Assembly (NCBI RefSeq): GCF_003391135.1
Contig: NZ_CP031455.1
Span: 4,681,001 to 4,745,000 of the forward strand
Source of the DNA: Streptoverticillium olivoreticuli subsp. olivoreticuli
GTDB lineage: Bacteria > Actinomycetota > Actinomycetes > Streptomycetales > Streptomycetaceae
DNA length: 64,000 nt
Reading direction: 5' to 3'
Of the stretch, positions 1-7,621 are shown one piece after another. The notes below the pieces were generated by a model. That model was not told the DNA's origin. It searched no databases and saw nothing but the letters and a program-made list of their open reading frames with translations. How positions within the stretch are numbered: the stretch's first letter is position 1; the number at the start of each line of letters is the position of its first letter. A program made the translations under genes and the position numbers.

Positions 1-302
1 AGCACGAGGAGGGGGAGCGAGACGCCGTCGACGCCCAGGTGGATCCGGATGCCGAGGGCCGGGATCCAGCTGATGTCGGTGGTGGCCTGCATCCGCGCCG
101 GGTGGTCGTGGTCGAAGCCCGCGGCCAGGGCGACGGACAGCGCGAGCACGGCGCCCGTGACGGTGACGCCGTGGCGGAGCACGGCCTGGTCCGGGTTCCT
201 GCCCTTGAGGCCGGGCGGGGCCGGGAGCAGGGCGGCGAGGGCACCGAGGAGGGGGACGACGACGGTCGCAGCGAGGAGGATCTGCATGACGGTATGACTC
301 AC
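1..302 (-). CDS. nuoM2: NADH-quinone oxidoreductase subunit M, second cluster (partial, cut by left edge)
   Basis: Only the N-terminal 100 or so residues are present; the gene continues past the left edge. The translation is a hydrophobic first segment followed by the WIPALGIRIHLGVDGVSL stretch typical of the NuoM antiporter-like membrane subunit, which in complex I forms part of the proton-pumping arm. The GTG at 302 is preferred because a GGAG lies seven bases upstream; an in-frame ATG at 287 is the alternative. It follows nuoL2 by two bases, so it belongs to the same operon. Family assignment is firm; length and C-terminus cannot be judged. Confidence 0.85.
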   Translation of the reverse strand, partial: MSHTVMQILLAATVVVPLLGALAALLPAPPGLKGRNPDQAVLRHGVTVTGAVLALSVALAAGFDHDHPARMQATTDISWIPALGIRIHLGVDGVSLPLLV

Positions 303-304
303 GG

Positions 305-2296
305 TCAGGCTCCGGTGGCTACGAGCACGGCGGCGACGGCCAGGACGACGGAGCCGGCGAGCAGGGCGCTGAGATAGGTCTGCACATTGCCGGTCTGGGC
401 GCGGCGGACGGCCGCGCCGAGCAGGCGGGGGGCGCCCGCGGCACCGCGGACGTAGGCGTCGACGACCTCGCGGTCGAGGAAGCGCACAAGACCGGCGGCG
501 GCTCGCACGGGCCGTACGAAGAGGGCGGAGTAGACGGCGTCGAGGTGGAAGCCGGCGACCGCGTGGCGGTGCAGGGGGCCGAGGAGGAGGCGGCCGGGGT
601 CGGACGGGTCGTGGGCGCCCGCGATGTTCCCGTAGGCCGCCACGTGGGTGGCGATGGTCTCTTCCTCGGAGATGTAGGGGGCCGCGTCCGGGTCGGCGGC
701 GACGGCGCCCAGGGGCGCGCGGGCCGCGAGGGGGGCGGTGCGCCGCCAGGCCGCGTAGGTGACGGCCGCGCCGGCGAGGGCGCAGCCGGTGCCGAGCACG
801 GAGGTGGTGAGGGTCGGGGTGAGGGAGTTCCCGTCGAACCAGTCGGGGAGCTTCCACGCGGCCAGGCCGAGCCCGAGGGTGGGGAGGAAGAGGACCCAGA
901 GGACGGCGTTCATGGCGGTGGGCTGCCTGCCGTGGTCGGGGGCCTCGGGTCCCTTGCCGTGGAAGGCGCGCAGCCACAGGCGGGTGGCGTAGCCGGCGGT
1001 GAGCAGGGCGGTGAGCAGCCCGGCGACGAGGACGGTCCAGCCGGCCGCGTGCGGGATGCCGTGCGCGTCGCCGCCGGTGGCGTGCTCGGCCGCGCCGAGG
1101 ACGGCCTCCTTGGAGAAGAAGCCGCTGAACGGGGGGATCGCGGCGAGCGCGAGCAGGGCGACCGTCATCGTCCAGTACGCGTCGGGGATGCGCTTGGCGA
1201 GGCCGCCCATGCGGGCCATCGCGCCCAGCGAGTTGGTGCCGGCGGCGTGGATGATCACGCCCGCGCCGAGGAAGAGGAGGGCCTTGAACGCGCCGTGGGT
1301 GATGAGGTGGAAGACGGCCGCGTCCCGGTCGCCGACGGCGAGGGCGCCGGTCATGTAGCCGAGCTGGCCGACGGTCGAGTAGGCGAGGACGCGCTTGATG
1401 TCGTCCTGGGCGAGCGCGGCGAGCGCCGAGCCGACCATGGTGACCGCCGCCATCACGGCGAGCACCACCAGCGCCGCCGAGGAGGCGGTGAAGACGGGGA
1501 GGAGCCGGGCGACGAAGTAGACACCGGCGGCGACCATCGTCGCGGCGTGGATCAGCGCGGAGACGGGCGTGGGGCCCGCCATCGCGTCGGGCAGCCAGGT
1601 GTGCAGCGGGAACTGCGCGGACTTGCCCGCGACGCCCGCGAGCAGCAGCAGCGCGATGAGCGTCGGGTGGCCGATGGAGCCGGAGGCGACGGCGCTGAGG
1701 ATGCCGTTGATGCGGAACGTCCCGGCGTCGGCGGCCAGCGCGAGGATGCCGATCAGGAAGGGGACGTCGCCGAGCTTGGTGACCAGGAAGGCCTTGAGGG
1801 AGGCGCTGCGCGCGGCCTCGGTCTCCCAGTAGTGGCCGACCAGGAAGTACGAGCAGATGCCCATGATCTCCCAGCCGACCAGCAGCACCATCAGGTCGCC
1901 GGAGTAGACGACGAGCAGCATGGCGGAGGTGAAGAGGGAGACGAGGGCCGCGTAGGAGGGGTAGCGCGGGTCGTCGCGCAGATAGGCCGTCGAGTAGAGC
2001 TGGACGCAGGTCGCGACGACGCCGACGAGCACGGCGACGAGCACGGCGAAGCCGTCGAGGTGCAGCGCGAGGTCGATGGGCACGGACCCGGTGGGCGTCA
2101 GCCGCCTGGCCGCGTCGAGGGGTTCGCCCCCGCCCTGCCGCCAGGCGACGACGACGGCGAGGACGGCCGCGGCGAGGGTCGGCAGCACGGCGAGGGGCCG
2201 TACGAAGCCGGGCGCGCGGCGGCCGAGCAGGAGGCCCGCGGCGGCGCCGAGGAAGGGCAGCAGGGGGACGAGTACGGCGGTGGTCGTGGTCGTCAC
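305..2296 (-). CDS. nuoL2: NADH-quinone oxidoreductase subunit L, second cluster
   Basis: This 663-residue polytopic protein is the distal antiporter-like proton-pumping subunit of complex I. It carries the NuoL core with PLHTWLPDAMAGPTPVSALIHAATMV near residues 230-255, a DDIKRVLAYSTVGQLGYM segment around 300, and a C-terminal region that includes the lateral-helix area. Length is normal for NuoL. The GTG start overlaps the nuoK2 stop by four bases (GTGA), implying translational coupling. It is clearly a diverged paralogue of the NuoL at 32191-34086 rather than a recent copy. Confidence 0.93.
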   Translation of the reverse strand: MTTTTTAVLVPLLPFLGAAAGLLLGRRAPGFVRPLAVLPTLAAAVLAVVVAWRQGGGEPLDAARRLTPTGSVPIDLALHLDGFAVLVAVLVGVVATCVQLYSTAYLRDDPRYPSYAALVSLFTSAMLLVVYSGDLMVLLVGWEIMGICSYFLVGHYWETEAARSASLKAFLVTKLGDVPFLIGILALAADAGTFRINGILSAVASGSIGHPTLIALLLLAGVAGKSAQFPLHTWLPDAMAGPTPVSALIHAATMVAAGVYFVARLLPVFTASSAALVVLAVMAAVTMVGSALAALAQDDIKRVLAYSTVGQLGYMTGALAVGDRDAAVFHLITHGAFKALLFLGAGVIIHAAGTNSLGAMARMGGLAKRIPDAYWTMTVALLALAAIPPFSGFFSKEAVLGAAEHATGGDAHGIPHAAGWTVLVAGLLTALLTAGYATRLWLRAFHGKGPEAPDHGRQPTAMNAVLWVLFLPTLGLGLAAWKLPDWFDGNSLTPTLTTSVLGTGCALAGAAVTYAAWRRTAPLAARAPLGAVAADPDAAPYISEEETIATHVAAYGNIAGAHDPSDPGRLLLGPLHRHAVAGFHLDAVYSALFVRPVRAAAGLVRFLDREVVDAYVRGAAGAPRLLGAAVRRAQTGNVQTYLSALLAGSVVLAVAAVLVATGA

Positions 2297-2658
2297 GCGG
2301 CGGCCTCCGCCTTCTCCTCGCGGTCACCGTGGCCTGCGTCGGGTCCGGGCGCGTCCTCGTGGAGGTCACGGAGCCGGTCGATGTCGGCGGTGCCGCGGTT
2401 GCGGTACACGAGCAGCACGATCGCAAGTCCGATGCCGATCTCGGCGGCGGCGATGGCGATGGTGAAGAGGGTGAGCGCCTGGCCCGCGTGGAGCGTGTCG
2501 CGCAGCCACACGTCGAAGGCGACGAGGTTGAGGTTGACGGCGTTGAGCATCAGCTCGACGGACATCAGGACGAGGATCGCGTTGCGCCGGGCGAGCACGC
2601 CGTAGAGCCCGGTGCAGAAGAGGAGGGCGGCGAGGACGGCGGGGTAGACGAGGTGCAT
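2293..2658 (-). CDS. nuoK2: NADH-quinone oxidoreductase subunit K, second cluster
   Basis: A 121-residue small membrane subunit of the complex I arm with three predicted helices. The conserved SVELMLNAVNLNLVAF stretch contains the helix-2 glutamate characteristic of NuoK/MrpC. It is about 20 residues longer than the NuoK at 34099 because of a charged C-terminal tail after residue 95. The ATG overlaps the nuoJ2 stop by one base and its own stop overlaps the nuoL2 start. Confidence 0.92.
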   Translation of the reverse strand: MHLVYPAVLAALLFCTGLYGVLARRNAILVLMSVELMLNAVNLNLVAFDVWLRDTLHAGQALTLFTIAIAAAEIGIGLAIVLLVYRNRGTADIDRLRDLHEDAPGPDAGHGDREEKAEAAA

Positions 2659-3257
2659 CAGCGCTTCTCCCCTGCCTGTGCGTTCTTCCTGCGGGAGAGG
2701 ACGACCGCGCCGACGAGCGCGGCGAGCAGCAGGACGGACAGGGCCTCGAAGGGCAGCACCCAGTTCCGGAAGAGGAACTCTCCGGAGACCTTGGTGGTGC
2801 CCTGCGGGGCCCCGTCGAGCTCGATCCAGGTCGTGCGGAAGGCATCGGCGACCACCCACACCAGCGCGACGGCCGCGGCTCCTGCGACCCCGAGGGCGGG
2901 GTAGCGGTTGCCCGAGTCGGCGTCCGGGGAGCGGCCGATGGGCGCCTTGGTGAGCATCAGCCCGAAGAGCAGGAGGACGACGACGGAGCCCACGTAGATG
3001 AGCACCTGCACCCAGGCGATGAACTCCGCCGTGAGCAGGAGGTACTCGACCGCGAGCCCGCCGAGGGTGACCACCAGCCACAGGGCGGCGTGCACCAGCT
3101 GCCTGGTGGTGACGGTGACGAGGGCCGCGCCGAGGGTGACCAGGCCGACCAGGAGGAAGGCGATCTCCACGCCGGAGGTGGAGAGGAAACCTTGCGTCTG
3201 CGCGGCGAGCGTATGGGTGCCGTGCGCCTGCGCGGCGAGCGCTGCGGTGCCGGTCAC
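2658..3257 (-). CDS. nuoJ2: NADH-quinone oxidoreductase subunit J, second cluster
   Basis: A 199-residue membrane subunit with about five helices. The QVLIYVGSVVVLLLFGLML segment is the conserved NuoJ helix. The GTG start overlaps the nuoI2 stop in a GTGA. It is shorter than the 276-residue NuoJ of the main operon because it lacks the long hydrophilic C-terminal tail. In complex I this subunit sits next to NuoK and NuoA and takes part in the conformational link between quinone reduction and pumping. Confidence 0.92.
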   Translation of the reverse strand: MTGTAALAAQAHGTHTLAAQTQGFLSTSGVEIAFLLVGLVTLGAALVTVTTRQLVHAALWLVVTLGGLAVEYLLLTAEFIAWVQVLIYVGSVVVLLLFGLMLTKAPIGRSPDADSGNRYPALGVAGAAAVALVWVVADAFRTTWIELDGAPQGTTKVSGEFLFRNWVLPFEALSVLLLAALVGAVVLSRRKNAQAGEKR

Positions 3258-3820
3258 GCTTCCCCCTCCTCTTTCTCCTTCTCCCGCTGGGCCGCCATCT
3301 TCTCGGCGGTCTTGCGGGCGGCCGCGATCTCCTTCGGCTCCTCTGCCGCCGGGTCGAGCGCGGGCGGCTCGGGCACCGTCCACATCCACTCGCGCAGCTT
3401 GTCGCGCTCGTGGGTGAGGTCGTGGATGTCGGTCTCCGCGTACTCGAACTCGGGCGACCAGAACAGCGCGTCGAAGGGGCACACCTCGATGCAGATGCCG
3501 CAGTACATGCAGAGCGAGAAGTCGATCGCGAAGCGGTCGAGGACGTTCCGGCTGCGCTCGCGCCCGCCGGGGGCGGCCGGGGGCACGGTCTCCTTGTGGG
3601 AGTCGATGTAGATGCACCAGTCCGGGCACTCGCGGGCGCACAGCATGCAGACCGTGCAGTTCTCCTCGAACAGGCCGATGACACCGCGGGTGCGCGGGGG
3701 CAGTTCGGGCTGTACGTCGGGGTACTGGGCGGTGACCGTGCGCTTCGTCAGCGTGCGGAGGGTGACGGCGAGGCCCTTGGCGAGGCCGGAGCCGGGCCAG
3801 TGCTTCTTGTCATGGGTCAT
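3254..3820 (-). CDS. nuoI2: NADH-quinone oxidoreductase subunit I (2x 4Fe-4S), second cluster
   Basis: A 188-residue ferredoxin-like subunit with two intact CxxCxxCxxxCP motifs (CTVCMLCARECP and CMYCGICIEVCP), which bind the two 4Fe-4S clusters that feed electrons to NuoB. The C-terminal 50 residues are highly charged (Lys/Glu/Ala-rich) and go beyond the usual fold. The ATG overlaps the nuoH2 stop. Retention of both cluster motifs argues that the second cluster encodes a working electron path and is not decaying. Confidence 0.94.
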   Translation of the reverse strand: MTHDKKHWPGSGLAKGLAVTLRTLTKRTVTAQYPDVQPELPPRTRGVIGLFEENCTVCMLCARECPDWCIYIDSHKETVPPAAPGGRERSRNVLDRFAIDFSLCMYCGICIEVCPFDALFWSPEFEYAETDIHDLTHERDKLREWMWTVPEPPALDPAAEEPKEIAAARKTAEKMAAQREKEKEEGEA

Positions 3821-4785
3821 CAGGAGATCACCACCTTGACGACGCCGGTGAGCGCGATCTGCGCCAGGGCGAGCGGAATGAGGACCGTCCAGGCCAGCTT
3901 CTGCAGCTGGTCCTCGCGCAGTCGCGGATAGGTGACGCGCAGCCAGATGACCACGAAGGCGAGGACCAGCGTCTTGAGCAGGGTCCACAGCCAGCCGAGG
4001 CCGTCGGCGCCGAACGGGCCGTGCCAGCCGCCGAGGAAGAGGACCGTCGTCAGACCGCAGAGGACGACGATGCCCGCGTACTCGGAGAGGAGGAAGAGGG
4101 CGAAGCGGAGGCCGGTGTACTCGGTGTAGGCACCGAAGATGATCTCGGAGTCGGCCACCGGCATGTCGAAGGGCGGGCGTTGCAGCTCGGCGAGTCCGGC
4201 CGTGAAGAAGACCAGGCCGCCGACGATCTGCCAGGGCACCCACCACCAGTGGAAGGCGTCCACGATGCCCGGCAGCGAGACCGTGCCCGCCGCCATGGCG
4301 ACCGAGGCCGCCGTGAGCAGCATCGGCAGCTCGTACGCCATCAGCTGGGCGGCGGTCCGCAGGCCACCGAGCAGCGAGAACTTGTTCGCGGACGCCCAGC
4401 CGGCCATCAGCGAGCCGAGCACGCCCACGCCCATGACGGCGAGGACGAAGAAGATGCCCGCGTCGATGAACTGGCCCACGGCGTTGCCCGGCCCGACCGG
4501 GATCGCGACCAGCACCAGGAGGTACGGCAGGAGGGCGACGGCCGGCGCGAGCTGGAAGATCCGCCGGTCCGCGCCCGCGGGCACGATGTCTTCCTTCTGC
4601 GCGAACTTCACGCCGTCCGCGACGAGCTGCGCCCAGCCGTGGAACCCACCGGCGTACATCGGCCCGAGCCGCCCCTGCATATGGGCCATGACCTTGTGCT
4701 CGGTCTGCCCGATCGCCAGCGGCAGCACGAGGAAGACGGCGAACACGGCGACGAGGCGCAGCACCACGTCGAGAGTGCCACTCAC
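3820..4785 (-). CDS. nuoH2: NADH-quinone oxidoreductase subunit H, second cluster
   Basis: A 321-residue membrane subunit with about eight helices that forms the quinone-chamber side of the membrane arm. It shows the N-terminal HKVMAHMQGRLGPMYAGG loop and the RPPFDMPVADSEIIFGAYTEY loop that define NuoH. It lacks the roughly 70-residue hydrophilic C-terminal tail present in the main-operon NuoH at 35832. The GTG overlaps the nuoC2 stop. No nuoD, E, F or G lies between nuoC2 and this gene, unlike the main operon. Confidence 0.93.
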   Translation of the reverse strand: MSGTLDVVLRLVAVFAVFLVLPLAIGQTEHKVMAHMQGRLGPMYAGGFHGWAQLVADGVKFAQKEDIVPAGADRRIFQLAPAVALLPYLLVLVAIPVGPGNAVGQFIDAGIFFVLAVMGVGVLGSLMAGWASANKFSLLGGLRTAAQLMAYELPMLLTAASVAMAAGTVSLPGIVDAFHWWWVPWQIVGGLVFFTAGLAELQRPPFDMPVADSEIIFGAYTEYTGLRFALFLLSEYAGIVVLCGLTTVLFLGGWHGPFGADGLGWLWTLLKTLVLAFVVIWLRVTYPRLREDQLQKLAWTVLIPLALAQIALTGVVKVVIS

Positions 4786-6440
4786 TGCGCCTCGCCTCCT
4801 GCCGTATCGGGGCGCTGCGCGCCCGGTCCCTGGTCTTCTGTCTTCGCGTCGTCCGCGATGTCCGCTGCGTCCGCTGCCGCGGATGGCTCGGGCGAGGTGC
4901 CGCCCGCGGGCGGCGCCGCTGCCGCGCCGGGCGGCTCCGCGTCGTCGGGGCGACCGCCCGACTCGGCGGAAGCCTGCGGCGACACGTCGTCGCCCGGCCC
5001 GGCGGGCGGCTCGGACGGCTCGCCCACCGCGGGCGGCGTCACGACACCGGGCGCAGGGCCTGCTTGGCTCGGCGCGTCCGGTCCCTGGTCTTCCGTCTTC
5101 GCGTCATCCGCGTCGTCCGCTGCGTCCGCTGCCGCGGATGGCTCGGGCGGGGCGCCGCCCACGCCCGGCGCCGCTGCCGCGCCGGGCGGCTCCGCGTCGT
5201 CGCCCGGCCTGGCATCCGGCTCGGACGGCTCGCCCGCCGCCGTCGGCGTGACGGCACCGGGCGCAGGGCCCGCTTGGCTCGGCGCGTCCGGTTCCGACGA
5301 CTCACCCGCCGTCGGCGGCTTCGTGTCGTCGAATGCCGGGCGGGCGTGGTGCCACGGTGCGTCGGACGAGCGTGGTGCCGGCTGCGGCTGGGCCGCGGCC
5401 TGCTCGGCGCCGGAAGTTTCGTCGTGCGTCCGCTGCTCGGGAGCGGCCTGGCTCGCAGAGCCGTCGCTCGCGCTGCGCGTATGCCGGGCAGGGCGGTCCG
5501 CAGCCGGGGAGGCGGCCTGCTGGCTCGCGGAGCCTTCGCTCGCGCTGCGGCTGCGGCGAGCCGGGCGCCCCTCCGCCGCCGGAGACGACTCCGCCGACTC
5601 CGTCGGCTGCTGGCTCGCCGAGCCCTCGCTCACGCTGCGCGTGCGGCGCGGGGCCGGGGCGGCGGCCTGGCTCGCCGAGCCCTCGCCGACGCTGCGGGCC
5701 CGCCGTACGGGGCGGTCCCCCGCGGCGGGTGCGCCCGCGGCCGCCGCGCGCGCTCCGCGGGCCGGGCGGGCCGGGGCAGGGGGGAGCTGGCCCTTGAGAG
5801 GGCCCCACTCGTTGGGGTCGGGGACGCCCGGCGGGAGCATCTGACGGCGCTTCGGGCCGCCCCCCTCGGACTCGCCCGGTTCCTTCGCCCCGGGCCATGC
5901 CTTCGCGACGCGCGCGGCCAGCACGAAATCCTTGCGCAGCGGGTGCCCCTCGAAGCCCTCGGGGAGCAGCAGCGGTACGAGGTGGGGGTGCCCCGTGAAG
6001 TCCACGCCGAACATCTCGTGGGTCTCGCGCTCGTGCCACGCCGCACCGGCGTAGACGCCGATCGCGGTCGGCAGCACCGGCTTGTCGTGCGGCACGGTGG
6101 TGCGGACGACGAGGCGGCGCACCCCGCCCTCCGGGCCCGGCAGGGCCACGAGGTGGGCGCAGACGCAAAAGCCCGTACCGGGCTCGTCGACGGCGCTGAG
6201 CCAGTCGAAGAACGTGCAGCCCAGCGTGGTGCGGGCCGTTTCGAGGGCGGTGAGCCAGGCGGTGGCGGGCACGTCGACGGTGAGCAGCCCGTACGCCTCC
6301 TCGGCGCTCGCGCCCTCGCCGAACAACTCCGCGGCGCCGCGCGGCAGCCACGCGACCGCCGCCTCATCGGCGGCGATCGCACCGGAGGTCTCGGCAGCAG
6401 CCTCCGGCGCGCCCTCGCCCTGATTCGTCGGCTCGCTCAT
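4782..6440 (-). CDS. nuoC2: NADH-quinone oxidoreductase subunit C with long disordered repeat tail, second cluster
   Basis: The 552-residue product has a NuoC (30 kDa) core at about residues 30-185. It includes the family signature WHERETHEMFGVDFTGHP near 135-152 and PLRKDF at 167-172. After about residue 215 comes a tail of about 340 residues rich in Ala, Pro, Ser, Glu and Asp, with no predicted fold. The tail contains four copies of an RSxSEGSASQ-like motif (about 248-331) and a duplicated unit of about 70 residues (384-538). Typical NuoC is 170-250 residues; the paralogue at 43186 has 252. The ATG at 6440 overlaps the nuoB2 stop. The core call is firm; the tail's role is unknown. Confidence 0.9.
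   Translation of the reverse strand: MSEPTNQGEGAPEAAAETSGAIAADEAAVAWLPRGAAELFGEGASAEEAYGLLTVDVPATAWLTALETARTTLGCTFFDWLSAVDEPGTGFCVCAHLVALPGPEGGVRRLVVRTTVPHDKPVLPTAIGVYAGAAWHERETHEMFGVDFTGHPHLVPLLLPEGFEGHPLRKDFVLAARVAKAWPGAKEPGESEGGGPKRRQMLPPGVPDPNEWGPLKGQLPPAPARPARGARAAAAGAPAAGDRPVRRARSVGEGSASQAAAPAPRRTRSVSEGSASQQPTESAESSPAAEGRPARRSRSASEGSASQQAASPAADRPARHTRSASDGSASQAAPEQRTHDETSGAEQAAAQPQPAPRSSDAPWHHARPAFDDTKPPTAGESSEPDAPSQAGPAPGAVTPTAAGEPSEPDARPGDDAEPPGAAAAPGVGGAPPEPSAAADAADDADDAKTEDQGPDAPSQAGPAPGVVTPPAVGEPSEPPAGPGDDVSPQASAESGGRPDDAEPPGAAAAPPAGGTSPEPSAAADAADIADDAKTEDQGPGAQRPDTAGGEAQ
4827..5291 (-). repeat. In-frame tandem duplication of a ~70-codon unit in the nuoC2 tail
   Basis: Residues 384-453 and 454-538 of NuoC2 are two copies of one unit. 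Both begin PDAPSQAGPAPG, continue through GEPSEP and PGDD, share AEPPGAAAAP and PEPSAAADAAD, and end DDAKTEDQG. The second copy carries an extra stretch of about 16 residues after PGDD. The DNA copies (5082-5291 and 4827-5081) remain very similar, which points to recent unequal recombination or slippage. Confidence 0.85.
5448..5699 (-). repeat. Four-copy RSxSEGSASQ motif array in the nuoC2 tail
   Basis: NuoC2 residues 248-331 contain RARSVGEGSASQ, RTRSVSEGSASQ, RSRSASEGSASQ and HTRSASDGSASQ, separated by Ala/Pro/Arg-rich linkers of unequal length. The decamer is far better conserved than the linkers. That is unlike simple low-complexity drift and suggests a selected short linear motif. Confidence 0.85.
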
Positions 6441-7033
6441 CGTTCCGTACCCCCGGCTTCCGCCGGTTGAGGCTGAGGCACCAAGCCGCTCTTCAGCGCC
6501 GCCGCCGACGGGCCCGCGCCGGGTGCGTAGCGGTCGCGCAGGGACTCCTGCGCGATCTTCTCCTGGAGCTTGAGGATGCCCTGGAGCAGCGCCTCGGGGC
6601 GGGGCGGGCAGCCCGGGACGTAGACGTCGACCGGGATGATCTGGTCGACGCCCTTGGTCACCGCGTACGAGTCCCAGTACGGGCCGCCGCAGTTGGAGCA
6701 CGCGCCGAAGGAGATGACGTACTTCGGCTCCGGCATCTGCTCGTAGAGCCGCTTGACCGCGGGGGCCATCTTGTCCGTCACGGTGCCCGAGACGATCATG
6801 AGGTCCGCCTGGCGGGGGCCCGGGGCGAAGGGGATGACGCCGAGGCGGATGAAGTCGTGCCGGGCCATCGACGCGGCGATGAATTCGATCGCGCAGCAGG
6901 CGAGGCCGAAGTTGAAGACCCACAGGCTGTAGCGGCGGCCCCAGTTGAGGACCACCTTCATGGGTTCGGGCGCGAGCCGGGACAGGGCGCCCAACCGTCG
7001 CGGCTCGGGCAGGTCCACCGGTGTCACGTCCAT
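6437..7033 (-). CDS. nuoB2: NADH-quinone oxidoreductase subunit B, second cluster
   Basis: A subunit of about 198 residues carrying the N2 4Fe-4S cluster. Ligand motifs are present: FGLACCAIEF (two adjacent Cys), GACSNCGGPY and VPGCPPRPE. The C-terminal 40 residues form a hydrophilic extension. The ATG at 7033 overlaps nuoA2 by ten bases; a GTG at 7027 would give the GTGA overlap seen throughout this operon and is a real alternative start. In complex I, NuoB passes electrons to quinone together with NuoD, and no NuoD is encoded in the visible part of this cluster. Confidence 0.93.
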   Translation of the reverse strand: MDVTPVDLPEPRRLGALSRLAPEPMKVVLNWGRRYSLWVFNFGLACCAIEFIAASMARHDFIRLGVIPFAPGPRQADLMIVSGTVTDKMAPAVKRLYEQMPEPKYVISFGACSNCGGPYWDSYAVTKGVDQIIPVDVYVPGCPPRPEALLQGILKLQEKIAQESLRDRYAPGAGPSAAALKSGLVPQPQPAEAGGTER

Positions 7034-7434
7034 TCGAGGACGCCCTTCTTCCATGCGTACAACAGACCCACGGCGAGGAAGCCGAGGAAGACGAACATCT
7101 CCACGAGCGTGGCACCCCCGAAGCCCGGCGCGGCGAAGACCGTCGCCCAGGGGAACAGGAAGATCGAGTCCACCGCGAAGATCACATACAGGAAGGCGTA
7201 GACGTAGTAGCGGATCTGGGTGTGCGCCCAGCCCTCGCCGACGGGGTCGACGCCGCACTCGTACGTCAGCAGCTTCTCGGGCGTCGGCACCACGGGCCGC
7301 AGCAGCCGTCCGGCCGCGAACGCGACGGCGACGAAGAGCACGCCGACGACGGCGAGCAGTCCGACCACCGAATAGCTGTGGAAGTAGTCAGTAGCCAGCT
7401 GGACGTCGGGGACGCCCGCACTGTCGGTGCGCAC
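7024..7434 (-). CDS. nuoA2: NADH-quinone oxidoreductase subunit A, second cluster
   Basis: A 136-residue three-helix membrane subunit with the conserved YECGVDPVGEGWAHTQIRYY loop after helix 1 and FAVDSIFLFPWA in helix 2. An open frame extends upstream to 7497. The GTG at 7434 is chosen because GGAGG sits five bases before it and the extra 21 residues are unlike NuoA. It is the first gene of the leftward second nuo operon, with the promoter presumably in the 187-bp gap shared with the divergent kinase gene. Confidence 0.9.
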   Translation of the reverse strand: MRTDSAGVPDVQLATDYFHSYSVVGLLAVVGVLFVAVAFAAGRLLRPVVPTPEKLLTYECGVDPVGEGWAHTQIRYYVYAFLYVIFAVDSIFLFPWATVFAAPGFGGATLVEMFVFLGFLAVGLLYAWKKGVLEWT

Positions 7435-7621
7435 GGTGGCCTCCGGCACGTCCGCCCTCGCTCCCTGTCCAGCACATTTCGACGATTCTTTACGCACGGG
7501 AGTCTAGGCCCTGACAAGGTCACGGCGAGCAGCGCTGTCCGGCCGGAGGTGGGGTTATCCCCACCCGGGCGCACCCATGACCCCCATGGCGTCGGCCCGC
7601 CCGGCCCGGCAGGCTGGGCGT
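7435..7621. promoter_or_regulatory. Divergent intergenic region between nuoA2 and the first sensor kinase
   Basis: This gap must hold the leftward promoter of the second nuo operon and the rightward promoter of the kinase genes. On the minus strand a TAGACT box near 7500 could be a -10, but no well-spaced -35 was found. No palindrome or riboswitch was recognised. Confidence 0.4.

Noticed and set aside
545..2605. A 686-codon plus-strand frame opposite nuoL2/nuoK2
   Set aside because: It is Gly/Glu/Arg-rich with no similarity to a known fold, while the minus strand encodes full NuoL.
2293..3684. A long frame that would fuse extra sequence upstream of NuoK2
   Set aside because: The part before 2658 is the nuoJ2 region in the wrong frame. 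NuoK similarity begins exactly at the ATG that overlaps the nuoJ2 stop.
4782..7115. A 777-codon frame suggesting a NuoB-NuoC fusion
   Set aside because: The first 225 codons are an out-of-frame reading of nuoB2. NuoC similarity starts at ATG 6440, which overlaps the real nuoB2 stop.
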